Below are positions 15,680 through 24,028 of a stretch of 37,923 nucleotides of DNA, piece by piece. The notes below the pieces were generated by a model. That model ran no database searches. It saw only the letters and a program-made list of their open reading frames with translations, and was not told where the DNA came from. The DNA comes from Betaproteobacteria bacterium (GTDB taxonomy: Bacteria; Pseudomonadota; Gammaproteobacteria; Burkholderiales; SG8-39). The stretch is taken from NCBI GenBank assembly GCA_004298385.1, contig SCTX01000163.1, positions 1 to 37,923 on the forward strand, read 5' to 3'. Position 1 is the first letter of the stretch; the number at the start of each line of letters is the position of its first letter. Position numbers and translations under genes: made by a program.

Positions 15680-16582
15680 TCAACGACCCCGGCGCTGGTG
15701 GCGGGGCTCGGACGGCTGGGGACGCGCCGGGCGTCCGGTGGAAATTTTGGACGCAGCGATCCGAGGCTGGAACTCCAGCGTGGCGAGCAAACGGGAGATT
15801 TCAGCTTCGTCCAATTCGCGCATTTGGCCGCGCTTCAAGTGCGCGGGCAATGCAATCGGGCCGAAACGCACCCGCATTAATCGGCTCACCTTCAGGTTCA
15901 AGGCTTCGAACAAGCGCCGCACCTCGCGATTACGTCCCTCGCTCAGCACCACGTTGTACCAGTGGTTGCTGCCCTGCCCGCCGACATCTTCGATGCTGTC
16001 CAGATGGACCGGGCCGTCTGCCAACTGTACGCCCGTGCGCAGGGCCCGCATCTGCTCCTCGCTCAGTTCCCCAAGCAGGCGCACCGCGTACTCGCGCTCG
16101 ATTCTATGGCGCGGATGCATCAGGCGGTTGGCGAGTTCGCCCGAGGTCGTGAAAATCAGCAGGCCGCTGGTGTTGAAGTCGAGCCGCCCCACGGCAACCC
16201 ATTTCGCGCCGTGCAAACGCGGCAATTTCTCGAATACCTCTGGACGGCCTTGTGGATCGTCGCGGCTGACGATTTCGCCCGTGGTTTTGTGATAGAGCAG
16301 CACCCGCGCCGTTTCGCCGCGATGCGGCCTTAGCGAACGGCCGTCCACCAGTACCCGGTCGCCCGCGCCGATACGCGTCCCTACCGCTGCCGGTTCGCCA
16401 TTGACGCGTACCCTGCCAGCGGCTATCCATTGTTCCATTTCTCGGCGCGAACCGAACCCGGCGCCTGCGAGCACCTTGTGCAGCTTTTCCGAAGCCGCAG
16501 GCGCGCTAGTCGGCTGCGGCGGCCGGTGCGGCAGTCGCTGCGGCCGCGAGCGGTTTTTCGTCGGGCGGGATATGCGGGGCAA
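15680..16582 (-). CDS. rluB: 23S rRNA pseudouridine(2605) synthase RluB
   Basis: This enzyme of about 300 residues modifies U2605 of 23S rRNA. It has an N-terminal S4-like RNA-binding domain ([22 protein letters not shown], from residue 32) and the RsuA/RluB catalytic motif [13 protein letters not shown] with Asp135; [14 protein letters not shown] is also diagnostic. The C-terminal tail is basic and disordered. The start is uncertain: the frame opens with TTG at 16582, inside scpB, with no good ribosome-binding site, and no ATG precedes the S4 domain. Overlap with scpB would be 77 bases, implying translational coupling. Confidence 0.9.
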   Translation of the reverse strand: MPRISRPTKNRSRPQRLPHRPPQPTSAPAASEKLHKVLAGAGFGSRREMEQWIAAGRVRVNGEPAAVGTRIGAGDRVLVDGRSLRPHRGETARVLLYHKTTGEIVSRDDPQGRPEVFEKLPRLHGAKWVAVGRLDFNTSGLLIFTTSGELANRLMHPRHRIEREYAVRLLGELSEEQMRALRTGVQLADGPVHLDSIEDVGGQGSNHWYNVVLSEGRNREVRRLFEALNLKVSRLMRVRFGPIALPAHLKRGQMRELDEAEISRLLATLEFQPRIAASKISTGRPARPQPSEPRHQRRGR

Positions 16583-17111
16583 GTTCGAGGGTGCTGCCTA
16601 TCTGTTCAAGCGGTGGCAATTCCTGCAGGGATCGCAGGCCCAGGTCGTCGAGGAATGTCTTGGTCGTTGCATACAGCGCGGGCCGGCCCGGAACATCGCG
16701 ATAGCCGATGGCGTCGATCCAGCCGCGCGCCTCCAGACTCTTGATCACGTTGGTGGACACGGTCACGCCGCGGATGTCTTCGATATCACCGCGCGTTACC
16801 GGCTGGCGGTAGGCGATGATGGCGAGCGTCTCCATTACCGCGCGCGAATAGCGCGGCGGTTTGTCATGCGACAAACGCTCCAGGTATTGCCGGTACTCGG
16901 GGCGAGTCTGAAAACGCCAGCCGCTCGCCAGGTTGACCAGTTCCACCCCGCGCCCCTGCCAGTCCAGGCGTAGTTCGTCAAGCAGGCGCCGCAGGGTGTC
17001 GGCGCCAAGGTCGTCCTCGAACAGCCGGCGCAGATCGGCGAGCGCGAGCGGCTCCTGGGCCACGAGCAGCGCAGCCTCGAGGACGGTTTTTGCTTCATTC
17101 GGATTGAGCAT
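16506..17111 (-). CDS. scpB: Segregation and condensation protein B
   Basis: This protein of about 201 residues is the winged-helix kleisin-interacting subunit that works with ScpA and SMC in chromosome condensation. Motifs include [13 protein letters not shown] near the start and the signature [29 protein letters not shown], followed by [21 protein letters not shown]-terminal alanine-rich tail ends at 16506. I prefer the ATG at 17111 over TTG at 17117. It overlaps scpA by 17 bases. No smc gene is in the window. Confidence 0.94.
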   Translation of the reverse strand: MLNPNEAKTVLEAALLVAQEPLALADLRRLFEDDLGADTLRRLLDELRLDWQGRGVELVNLASGWRFQTRPEYRQYLERLSHDKPPRYSRAVMETLAIIAYRQPVTRGDIEDIRGVTVSTNVIKSLEARGWIDAIGYRDVPGRPALYATTKTFLDDLGLRSLQELPPLEQIGSTLELAPHIPPDEKPLAAAATAAPAAAAD

Positions 17112-17910
17112 GTGCAAGCTTCAAATAGATGGGAGCATAAGGCTCCGACTGGGTCACTTCGATCAGGCTTTCGCGTACCAGTTCCAGTAGCGCGAGGAAA
17201 CTCACCACTACCACCGCCACCCCTTTGCCTGGTTCAAATAGCGAGTTGAAATCGGTGAATTGGCCGCCCTGCAGTCGGCGCAGGATGGAGGACATAAACT
17301 CGCGCACGGAGAGCTCTTCGCGCGTCACTTTGTGGTGTTGCGTCATCCGCGCCCGCATCAGCAGCGACTGCCATGCGGCGATCAGGTCCCGAGTACACAC
17401 CTGGGGCAGGCGCTGCCCCGCCACCTGTTCGAGCCACACCTCAAGTGTGAAAAAATCGCGCCCCAGCACCGGAAGCGCATCGAGCTTGTGCGCAGCCAGC
17501 TTGATGCTCTCGTATTCCATTAGCCGGCGCACCAATTCAGCACGCGGATCCTCTTCGTCCTCGCGCAGAGCGCGGGGACGCGGCAGCAGCATTCTCGACT
17601 TGATTTCCATCAGCAGCGCCGCCATCAGCAGATATTCGGCGGCGAGCTCGAGGTTGCGCCGGCGCATCAGCTCGACGTACTCCAGATACTGCTCGGTGAG
17701 CCGCGCCATGGGAATATCGAGAATGTCGATACTGGCCTTGCGGATTAGGTAGAGCAGCAGGTCGAGCGGGCCCTCGAAGGTGTCGAGGAACACCTCCAGC
17801 GCATCCGGAGGAATGTACAGATCCAACGGCATTTCAAGAAATGCTTCGCCACGGACTGTCGCAACACGCGCGCCGGACGCGCCGGCCACGCGCGCGCGGG
17901 CTGGGGACAT
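17095..17910 (-). CDS. scpA: Segregation and condensation protein A
   Basis: This is a kleisin that bridges the SMC dimer and binds ScpB. The family core starts at [35 protein letters not shown], and the C-terminal winged helix ends [21 protein letters not shown], both diagnostic. The start is uncertain: ATG at 17910 gives about 271 residues, ATG at 17832 about 245, and the frame remains open to 18048, which would overlap trpS. None has a clear ribosome-binding site. It overlaps scpB at its 3' end and follows trpS, a gene neighbourhood common in betaproteobacteria. Confidence 0.92.
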   Translation of the reverse strand: MSPARARVAGASGARVATVRGEAFLEMPLDLYIPPDALEVFLDTFEGPLDLLLYLIRKASIDILDIPMARLTEQYLEYVELMRRRNLELAAEYLLMAALLMEIKSRMLLPRPRALREDEEDPRAELVRRLMEYESIKLAAHKLDALPVLGRDFFTLEVWLEQVAGQRLPQVCTRDLIAAWQSLLMRARMTQHHKVTREELSVREFMSSILRRLQGGQFTDFNSLFEPGKGVAVVVVSFLALLELVRESLIEVTQSEPYAPIYLKLAHAQSE

Positions 17911-17972
17911 GGGGAAATTCAATGCGCCGTGGACTGGTTCGAGCGGCGCGTCATTGGCTGCGGCGGCGCCGA

Positions 17973-19175
17973 TCACGAGTAATTCAATCCCATGGCCTCG
18001 CGCACCTCGCGCATGGTTTCGGCGGCGAGAGCGCGCGCTTTCTCGCAACCGTCGGCGATGATGTTTTTCACCAGGGACGGATCGTCAAGGTAGCGCTGGG
18101 CGCGCTCCCGCATCGGCGTTTGCTCCACCAGTATCGACTGAATCAGCGGCCGCTTGCACTCAAGGCACCCGAACGCGGCGTTCCTGCAGCCCTGCTGCAC
18201 CCAAGCCTGGGTGCTCGCGTCGGAGTACACCAGATGGAATTGCCACACCGGGCATTTCTCCGGGTCGCCGGGGTCGTTGCGTTTTACCCGCGCCGGATCG
18301 GTCGGCATGGTGCGTACTTTCTTCGTTACGGAAGCGGCGTCTTCGCGCAAGGTGATGGCGTTATTGTAGGACTTGGACATTTTCTGGCCGTCCAGGCCTG
18401 GCAGCTTGGACGATTCGGTCAACAGCGCCCGCGGCTCGGCCAGGATCATGCGCCCGCCGCCCTCGAGGTAGCCGAACAAGCGCTCCTTGTCCCCCATCGA
18501 CAAATTCTGCTGCTCATTCAGGAGCGCGCGGCCCGCCTGCAGCGCCTCCCCGTCGCCCTGCTCCTGGTAACGGGTGCACAGCTCGTTATACAGCCTGCCT
18601 TTCTTGCTGCCGAGTTTCTTCACCGCCGCCTTCGCCTTGTCCTCGAAGCCGGGCTCGCGCCCGAACAGGTGATTGAAGCGGCGCGCCACCTCGCGCGCCA
18701 GTTCTATATGCGGGACCTGGTCCTGGCCCACCGGCACCCAGGCGGCGCGGTACATGAGGATATCGGCGCTCTGTAGCAGAGGGTAGCCAAGAAAACCGTA
18801 GGTGTCCAGGTCGCGATTGGCGAGTTTTTCCTGCTGGTCCTTGTAGCTGGGGACCCGTTCCAGCCAGCCCAGCGGCGTGATCATCGACAGCAGCGTGTAC
18901 AACTCGGCGTGCTCGGGCACCCGCGATTGAATAAACAGCGTCGCCCGCGCCGGATCGATACCGGCGGCGAGCCAATCGATTACCATGTCCCAGACGTGCT
19001 CTTCGATCACCTCGGGGGTGTCGTAGTGCGTCGTGAGCGCATGCCAGTCGGCGACGAAAAACAAACACGGATACTCGCTTTGCAACTTGACCCAGTTCTT
19101 GAGGGCGCCGTGGAAATGCCCGAGGTGCAAACTCCCCGTAGGGCGCATGCCCGAGACGACGCGCTGCTCGTACAT
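17973..19175 (-). CDS. trpS: Tryptophanyl-tRNA synthetase
   Basis: This 400-residue class I synthetase charges tRNA-Trp. The HIGH-type motif is GSLHLGH (residues 14-20) and the KMSKS loop is present intact (DGQKMSKSYNNAI). It is longer than E. coli TrpS (334) because of an insertion around residues 180-240 (FGREPGFEDKAKAAVKKLGSKKGRLY and following), seen in the long TrpS subtype of many proteobacteria. The ATG at 19175 begins MYEQRVVSGMRPTG, the family N-terminus. It lies 14 bases after the site-2 protease gene. Confidence 0.96.
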   Translation of the reverse strand: MYEQRVVSGMRPTGSLHLGHFHGALKNWVKLQSEYPCLFFVADWHALTTHYDTPEVIEEHVWDMVIDWLAAGIDPARATLFIQSRVPEHAELYTLLSMITPLGWLERVPSYKDQQEKLANRDLDTYGFLGYPLLQSADILMYRAAWVPVGQDQVPHIELAREVARRFNHLFGREPGFEDKAKAAVKKLGSKKGRLYNELCTRYQEQGDGEALQAGRALLNEQQNLSMGDKERLFGYLEGGGRMILAEPRALLTESSKLPGLDGQKMSKSYNNAITLREDAASVTKKVRTMPTDPARVKRNDPGDPEKCPVWQFHLVYSDASTQAWVQQGCRNAAFGCLECKRPLIQSILVEQTPMRERAQRYLDDPSLVKNIIADGCEKARALAAETMREVREAMGLNYS

Positions 19176-19189
19176 TTTCTTGAGTCGTC

Positions 19190-19858
19190 CTAAAGTTGAA
19201 TCTGAAAAACGGACTCGATAAGCTGCATCGACAACAGCAGCGCCGGGTTCAGGATGACCCCCAGCGTATTGGTGAACAGGAGCAGCAGCAGGATCGGAAA
19301 CCCATACGGCTCAAGCCGTGAATAACTGTAGGCCAGGCGGTGGGGCAGCAGGCTCACCGCGATGCGGCCGCCGTCGAGCGGCAGGATGGGCAGCAAATTC
19401 AGCACTGTCAGCACCAGATTGACTGTAATCCCCGCCTCGGCCATCAGGCTGAGCGGCAGGGTGAACGCGTTATGCGGCGTGAGCAGCGCGATTTTGAGCA
19501 CGCAAGCCCACATTACGGCCATCAACAGGTTCGCGAACGGGCCGGCGGCTGCGACCCAGAGCATGTCGCGCTTGGGATGGCGCAGGGCGGAAAAATCTAC
19601 CGGCACCGGTTTGGCCCAGCCGAACAGGATGCCGCCGGAGCCGAGCAGTTTGCTGGTCACCAAGATCAGCAGCGGCACCAGAATGGTCCCGACCAAATCG
19701 ATGTGGCGCACCGGATTGAGGCTCACGCGACCGAGCACGTAGGCGGTGTTGTCGCCGAAATGCCGCGCCACGTAGCCATGCGCCGCTTCATGCAAGGTAA
19801 TCGCGAAGATGACGGGAAGGGCGTAAATGGCGAGGGTTTGGACGAGATTGAATTCCAT
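19190..19858 (-). CDS. Site-2 protease family membrane metalloprotease (M50)
   Basis: This 222-residue polytopic membrane protein has HExxH at residues 23-27 (TLHEAAHGYV) inside the first membrane segment and the third metal ligand in NLLPILPLDGGR (Asp162), the M50 layout of the short S2P group. About five or six hydrophobic segments are visible and there is no PDZ or CBS domain. Substrates are unknown. It sits between yciO and trpS, a conserved neighbourhood in beta- and gammaproteobacteria. Confidence 0.9.
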   Translation of the reverse strand: MEFNLVQTLAIYALPVIFAITLHEAAHGYVARHFGDNTAYVLGRVSLNPVRHIDLVGTILVPLLILVTSKLLGSGGILFGWAKPVPVDFSALRHPKRDMLWVAAAGPFANLLMAVMWACVLKIALLTPHNAFTLPLSLMAEAGITVNLVLTVLNLLPILPLDGGRIAVSLLPHRLAYSYSRLEPYGFPILLLLLFTNTLGVILNPALLLSMQLIESVFQIQL

Positions 19859-19890
19859 TGATCCGGCAATGCAAAGAAATGATGATTTTA

Positions 19891-20526
19891 TCAGACTCGA
19901 CGTTCAAATCCGAAAGGTTCAACGCTCCCCTTGCCCTGCCGCAGCAATTGCGGTACTGCACCGGTCAGATCCACCATCGTGGTCGGATCGATGCCGCAGG
20001 AGCCCGCGTCGAGCACCAGATCGAGGGCATGCTCGAGGCGCACTCGGATCTCGCCGCCGTCGTTGAGCGGCAGCGCATCGCCCTGGAGACTCAGCGTAGC
20101 CGACAGCAGCGGTTCGCCTAGGGCCGCCAGCAAAGCCTGCACAACGGCATGCTCGGGTACGCGCATGCCTATGGTCTTGCGCCGTGGATGCAGCAGGCGC
20201 CGCGGCACCTCCCGGCTCGCCCGGAGAATGAATGTATAGCTGCCCGGGGTAAGTTTTTTCAACAGCCGGTATTGCACGTTGTCCACCTGCGCATAGGTTG
20301 CGATGTCCGACAGGTCGCGGCACATCAGCGTCAGGTGATGCTTGTCGTCAACCTTGCGGATGTTGCGCAGCCGCCGCATCGCTTCCTTGTCGCCGATGTG
20401 GCAGCCGATGGCGTAGCACGAATCGGTAGGATAGGCGATCACGCCGCCCGCGCGGATGATGGCGGCGGCCTGTGCAATCAGGCGCGGCTGCGGATGCGTC
20501 GGATGGACGGCAAAATACTGCGACAT
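19891..20526 (-). CDS. yciO: YciO/Sua5/TsaC-like protein
   Basis: This 211-residue protein is of the YrdC/Sua5 fold. TsaC and Sua5 make the threonylcarbamoyl-AMP used for the t6A modification of tRNA; YciO is a paralogue whose role is less clear. Motifs are GGVIAYPTDSCYAIGC, IRKVDDKHHLTLMCRDLSDIATYA and LTPGSYTFIL. The C-terminal end DPTTMVDLTG is typical. The lack of a Sua5 domain and the neighbour PHP gene favour YciO over TsaC. No clear ribosome-binding site was found before the ATG at 20526. Confidence 0.9.
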   Translation of the reverse strand: MSQYFAVHPTHPQPRLIAQAAAIIRAGGVIAYPTDSCYAIGCHIGDKEAMRRLRNIRKVDDKHHLTLMCRDLSDIATYAQVDNVQYRLLKKLTPGSYTFILRASREVPRRLLHPRRKTIGMRVPEHAVVQALLAALGEPLLSATLSLQGDALPLNDGGEIRVRLEHALDLVLDAGSCGIDPTTMVDLTGAVPQLLRQGKGSVEPFGFERRV

Positions 20527-20584
20527 TTGAAAGCGACAATGGAGTCAAAAGGTTGGAACAGCAGGCCGGGGTTGGGCCGGCACC

Positions 20585-21430
20585 CTACCAATCGTGCCAG
20601 ATCGGTTTCAGATCGGCAGCTAAATCGGGCAGTTTGCCCAGATCCACGCGGGACTCGCCCGGCCCGTGAAAATCCGACCCGCGCGAGGCGAGAAACCCGA
20701 ATTCCCTGGCCAGAATGGCATACTCCAAGAATTGCTCGGGGGTGTGGCTGCTGGTGATCACCTCGATGCCGGCGCCGCCGCCGTCCTTGAATTCCCCCAA
20801 AAACTTGCGCATCTCGGCGCGTGTCAGCTTATAGCGCCCCGGGTGCGCGAGCACCGCGATCCCCCCGCCCGCCTTGATGTAGCCGAGAGCCTCCTCCAGG
20901 GTCGCCCACTGGTGCGGCACGTAGCCCGGTTTGCCGCTTACCAGATACTGCTGGAACGCGCTTTTCACGTCGCTGACGTAGCGTTTTTCCGCCAGAAAAC
21001 GGGCGAAATGCGTGCGGCCGATAAGATTCGGATTCTCGACGTAGGCGTAGGCGCCTTCGAGGCTGCCCGGAATGCCGGCTCGCGCGAGGTCCTCGGCCAT
21101 CTTCTTGGCACGCTCGGCGCGGCCCTGGCGTATCGCATGCAGGCCGTGCTGCAGTTGTTGATCGTCCGGATCAAGGTTCAAGCCGACTACGTGGATGGTG
21201 GTCCCGCCCCAGGTAATCGACACTTCGACGCCGTCGATGAAACGCAGGCCCAGTGCCTGCGCCTGCGCGCGCGCTTCCGCCAAGCCGCAGATCTCGTCGT
21301 GGTCGGTGAGCGCGAGGATGTCGACGCCGTTGCCGGCCGCGCGCCGCACCAGTTCCGCCGGCGCAAGCAAACCGTCGGAAGCAGTGGAGTGGCAGTGCAG
21401 GTCGTAGTTGGGCATGGGCGTGGCCGGCAT
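20585..21430 (-). CDS. rnm: PHP-domain phosphoesterase (RNase AM/YciV type)
   Basis: This 281-residue PHP-family metal enzyme starts with the H-x-H motif (YDLHCHSTASDG; H12, H14) and continues with ILALTDHDEICGL, FIDGVEVSITW, GGIAVLAHPGRY and ASRGSDFHGPG, the set of metal ligands of the trinuclear PHP site. E. coli YciV (RNase AM) is a 5'-3' exoribonuclease that also uses 3',5'-bisphosphate nucleotides, and length and sequence agree. Met6 is an alternative start. The adjacent yciO gene follows in the same order as in E. coli. Confidence 0.88.
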   Translation of the reverse strand: MPATPMPNYDLHCHSTASDGLLAPAELVRRAAGNGVDILALTDHDEICGLAEARAQAQALGLRFIDGVEVSITWGGTTIHVVGLNLDPDDQQLQHGLHAIRQGRAERAKKMAEDLARAGIPGSLEGAYAYVENPNLIGRTHFARFLAEKRYVSDVKSAFQQYLVSGKPGYVPHQWATLEEALGYIKAGGGIAVLAHPGRYKLTRAEMRKFLGEFKDGGGAGIEVITSSHTPEQFLEYAILAREFGFLASRGSDFHGPGESRVDLGKLPDLAADLKPIWHDW

Positions 21431-21490
21431 CGAATGTTTATTTTAACATGCCACACGCGGCGTCCCGACCCGGGGCCCGTTAACAGCCGC

Positions 21491-22363
21491 CTAAGTCCGG
21501 CGCAGGAACGTTCCGATCAGTTCGGCGAGCCGCTCTGGCTGGTCGTGATGCAGCATGTGTCCGGCTTCGGCAACGGTATGCGCACTCAAATTGCGGAAGC
21601 AGGCCTTGCGCGCTTCGTGGTCATCGCCATTGATGCGCATGCGCTCCATGGTCTTGGATTCGGCGCCGTCTATCCACATTACCGGCGCGGCGACATTGCG
21701 CCAGCAGGCCATCGCCTCCTCCAGTTGGTACGCGACCGGATTGATCATCCGGTGCGCCGGATCGCTTCTCAACTCGACGCGTCCCGCGGCGTTTTGCCCG
21801 CCCCAGTGCTGCGCCAGATACAGCGCGCGCGCCTCGGACAGGCGCGGATTGCCGGCGCGCATGCGCGCAGCCAGTTCGTTGAAATCGGCGTAATCGCGAA
21901 ATCCCGGCTTGTCGGCAAGTTGTGCCAACCACTTGGCGTAACGCTCCGGCGCCTTGGCCGGCTCGGTACGGCTCATGCCGAAGCCCTCCAGATTCACCAG
22001 ACGCGACACGCGCTCTGGACGTACGCCGGCATACATGCTGGCGATATTGCCGCCCATGCTGTGGCCGACCAGCGCGACCGGCCGATCCGGCTCGAAATGC
22101 GCCAGCAGCCGGTCCAGATCGCCCATGTAATCGGGGAACCAGTAGCTATCGGCCGGCCCCCATGCGGACAGGCCATAGCCGCGCCAGTCCGGCGCGATCA
22201 CGTGCCAGTCGGCCTGCAGGGCATCGACCAGAAACTGGAACGAGGCCGATACATCCATCCAGCCGTGCAGCATGAATAGCTTCGGCTGATCTGCCTCGCC
22301 CCAGATGCGGCAGTGATAGCGCAGGCCGCGAATGTCGAGAAAAATGGAACTGTTGGTTTTCAT
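21491..22363 (-). CDS. Alpha/beta hydrolase
   Basis: This is a 290-residue alpha/beta-hydrolase-fold enzyme. The oxyanion-hole motif is LHGWMD (32-37), the nucleophile elbow is GHSMGG with Ser102, and the catalytic histidine is H269 (EAGHMLHHDQP). There is no signal peptide, so it is probably cytoplasmic. The substrate is not predictable. It is divergent from the gamma-carbonic anhydrase gene, with 69 bases between the two starts. No clear ribosome-binding site precedes the ATG at 22363. Confidence 0.85.
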   Translation of the reverse strand: MKTNSSIFLDIRGLRYHCRIWGEADQPKLFMLHGWMDVSASFQFLVDALQADWHVIAPDWRGYGLSAWGPADSYWFPDYMGDLDRLLAHFEPDRPVALVGHSMGGNIASMYAGVRPERVSRLVNLEGFGMSRTEPAKAPERYAKWLAQLADKPGFRDYADFNELAARMRAGNPRLSEARALYLAQHWGGQNAAGRVELRSDPAHRMINPVAYQLEEAMACWRNVAAPVMWIDGAESKTMERMRINGDDHEARKACFRNLSAHTVAEAGHMLHHDQPERLAELIGTFLRRT

Positions 22364-22432
22364 TTTCGGCGGCCATCATAGCAGATGGCGGTTTCTGCTA
22401 TCATTCCAGCGGATTTTTTGCGAGGAACAAGC

Positions 22433-22963
22433 ATGGCTGTTTATTCGCTCGGCGAACGCCGGCTGCAGGTGCAGGGCACGGACTGGTATATCGCCGACAG
22501 CGCCACCGTCATCGGTTCGGTGCTGATCGAGGACAGGGCCAGTATTTGGTTCAACGTGGTCATTCGCGGCGACAACGACCTGATCACCATCGGTGAAGGC
22601 AGCAACGTGCAGGATAGTTCGATGCTGCATACCGATGCGGGCGTTAAACTTACCCTCGGCCGCAACGTGTCCATCGGTCACATGGTCATGCTGCACGGTT
22701 GCAGCATCGGCGATGGCAGTCTCATCGGCATCAACAGCGTCATCCTCAGCCATGCGGTGATCGGCAAGCACAGCCTGATCGGCGCCGGCTCGCTGATAAC
22801 CGAAGGCAAGAGCATTCCGGATGGCGTACTGGCGCTGGGCTCGCCGGCCAAGGTCGTGCGCGACCTGTCCCAGGCCGAGATCGACAATCTGCAGAACACA
22901 GCCGACGGCTACATGCGCCAGGCGAAACTGTTTAGGCGGCAGTTGCAGCCGCAGCAGATCTGA
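22433..22963 (+). CDS. Gamma-carbonic anhydrase family protein
   Basis: This 176-residue left-handed beta-helix protein has hexapeptide repeats throughout (for example IGSVLIEDRASIWFNVVIRG and the I-G-x-x-x-x turns that follow). It keeps all three histidines of the gamma-carbonic anhydrase metal site: H66, H83 and H88 (SMLHTD, SIGHMVMLHG). Members are trimers with zinc or iron between subunits. The common bacterial YrdA/PaaY-type proteins share this architecture, so carbonic anhydrase activity is likely but not certain. GAGGAA five bases before the ATG at 22433 fixes the start; the frame is open to 22385. Confidence 0.9.
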   Translation: MAVYSLGERRLQVQGTDWYIADSATVIGSVLIEDRASIWFNVVIRGDNDLITIGEGSNVQDSSMLHTDAGVKLTLGRNVSIGHMVMLHGCSIGDGSLIGINSVILSHAVIGKHSLIGAGSLITEGKSIPDGVLALGSPAKVVRDLSQAEIDNLQNTADGYMRQAKLFRRQLQPQQI

Positions 22964-22991
22964 TTCGCCGCGGCTGCCGTCGGTTCAAGCG

Positions 22992-23756
22992 CTATTTCGG
23001 CGCCATCCGAATAGCGCCGTCGAGTCTTATGACCTCACCGTTGAGCATTTCATTCTCGATGATGTGCCTAGCCAGCGCGGCATACTCGGCGGGACGGCCC
23101 AGGCGTGGCGGGAACGGCACCATCTTGCCGAGCGAGTCCTGCGCTTCCTTGGGCAAGCCGAGCAGCATCGGCGTCAAGAATATCCCCGGCGCAATGGTCA
23201 TCACGCGTATGCCGGAGCGCGCCAGGTCGCGGGCGATCGGCAGCGTCATCCCCACGATGCCGCCCTTGGAAGCCGAATAGGCCGCCTGGCCGATCTGGCC
23301 GTCGTACGCCGCCACTGAGGCCGTGTTGATGATCACCCCGCGCTCGCCGCCTGCATTGGGCTGTCCCTTGCTCATGGCATCGGCGGCCAGCCGGATCATA
23401 TTGAACGTGCCGGTCAGGTTGATGCTGATTACGCGGATGAAGCTGGCGAGCGCGTGCGGGCCGTCTTTGCCCAGCGTCTTCTCGGCAACGCCGATGCCGG
23501 CACAATTGACGAGACCCTGCAGACCGCCGAATTCCTTCAGCGCCAGCGCTACGGCAGCCTGGCCGTCGGCCTCCGCGGTAACGTCGGTCTTGATGAATCG
23601 CGCCCGGCCCAATTCCTTTGCCAGTGCATTGCCCGCGTCCGCGTTGACGTCGGCGATGACGACGTTGCCGCCGGCCGCCGCGAGGGCGCGCGCGGTGGCC
23701 GCGCCGAGACCGGATGCGCCGCCGGTGACGATAATCGTGCTGTTCTTGATTTCCAT
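22992..23756 (-). CDS. Short-chain dehydrogenase, 3-hydroxyacyl-CoA dehydrogenase type 2-like
   Basis: This 254-residue SDR has TGGASGLG (11-18), the NCAG motif (84-87), Ser147 and the Y160-x3-K164 catalytic pair (YSASKGG). The sequence resembles HSD10/3-hydroxy-2-methylbutyryl-CoA dehydrogenase, the NAD-dependent enzyme of branched-chain and short acyl-CoA oxidation: [49 protein letters not shown] and [27 protein letters not shown] are characteristic. AGGAAGG lies about five bases before the ATG at 23756. The gene is divergent from the large fusion flavoprotein. Confidence 0.88.
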   Translation of the reverse strand: MEIKNSTIIVTGGASGLGAATARALAAAGGNVVIADVNADAGNALAKELGRARFIKTDVTAEADGQAAVALALKEFGGLQGLVNCAGIGVAEKTLGKDGPHALASFIRVISINLTGTFNMIRLAADAMSKGQPNAGGERGVIINTASVAAYDGQIGQAAYSASKGGIVGMTLPIARDLARSGIRVMTIAPGIFLTPMLLGLPKEAQDSLGKMVPFPPRLGRPAEYAALARHIIENEMLNGEVIRLDGAIRMAPK

Positions 23757-24028
23757 TTGAGCCTTCCTAGGTTACGAATAAGATTTCGATCGCTGATCTG
23801 CTCGGGGTGAACACGGAGAAATGGGCATCGCGATATTTGTACTGCGTCGATCTGTTGGCATGCCAAAGCGGTTGCGGGCTTGTGTATTATCCCGCATTTT
23901 GACGCCACTGTTCAAATCCTGTTGCCGACCGTCCAGCACAGGCATAAGCAAATAAGAAAACGATTGGTGCCGCGGCCGCGGGTCAAGGTAACATTGCGCT
24001 TCTTCCCGTTCCGCGCCCTTACATACAT
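23757..24028. other. Divergent intergenic region
   Basis: This stretch lies between the divergent dehydrogenase and fusion-flavoprotein genes. I find no gene, no FNR box and no unambiguous promoter; TATTAT at about 23884 and TACAAA on the minus strand are possible -10 elements without convincing -35 partners. Confidence 0.4.

Noticed and set aside
15641-15880. A plus-strand frame in the rluB 3' region
   Set aside because: It is antisense to the disordered basic tail of rluB and has no features of its own.
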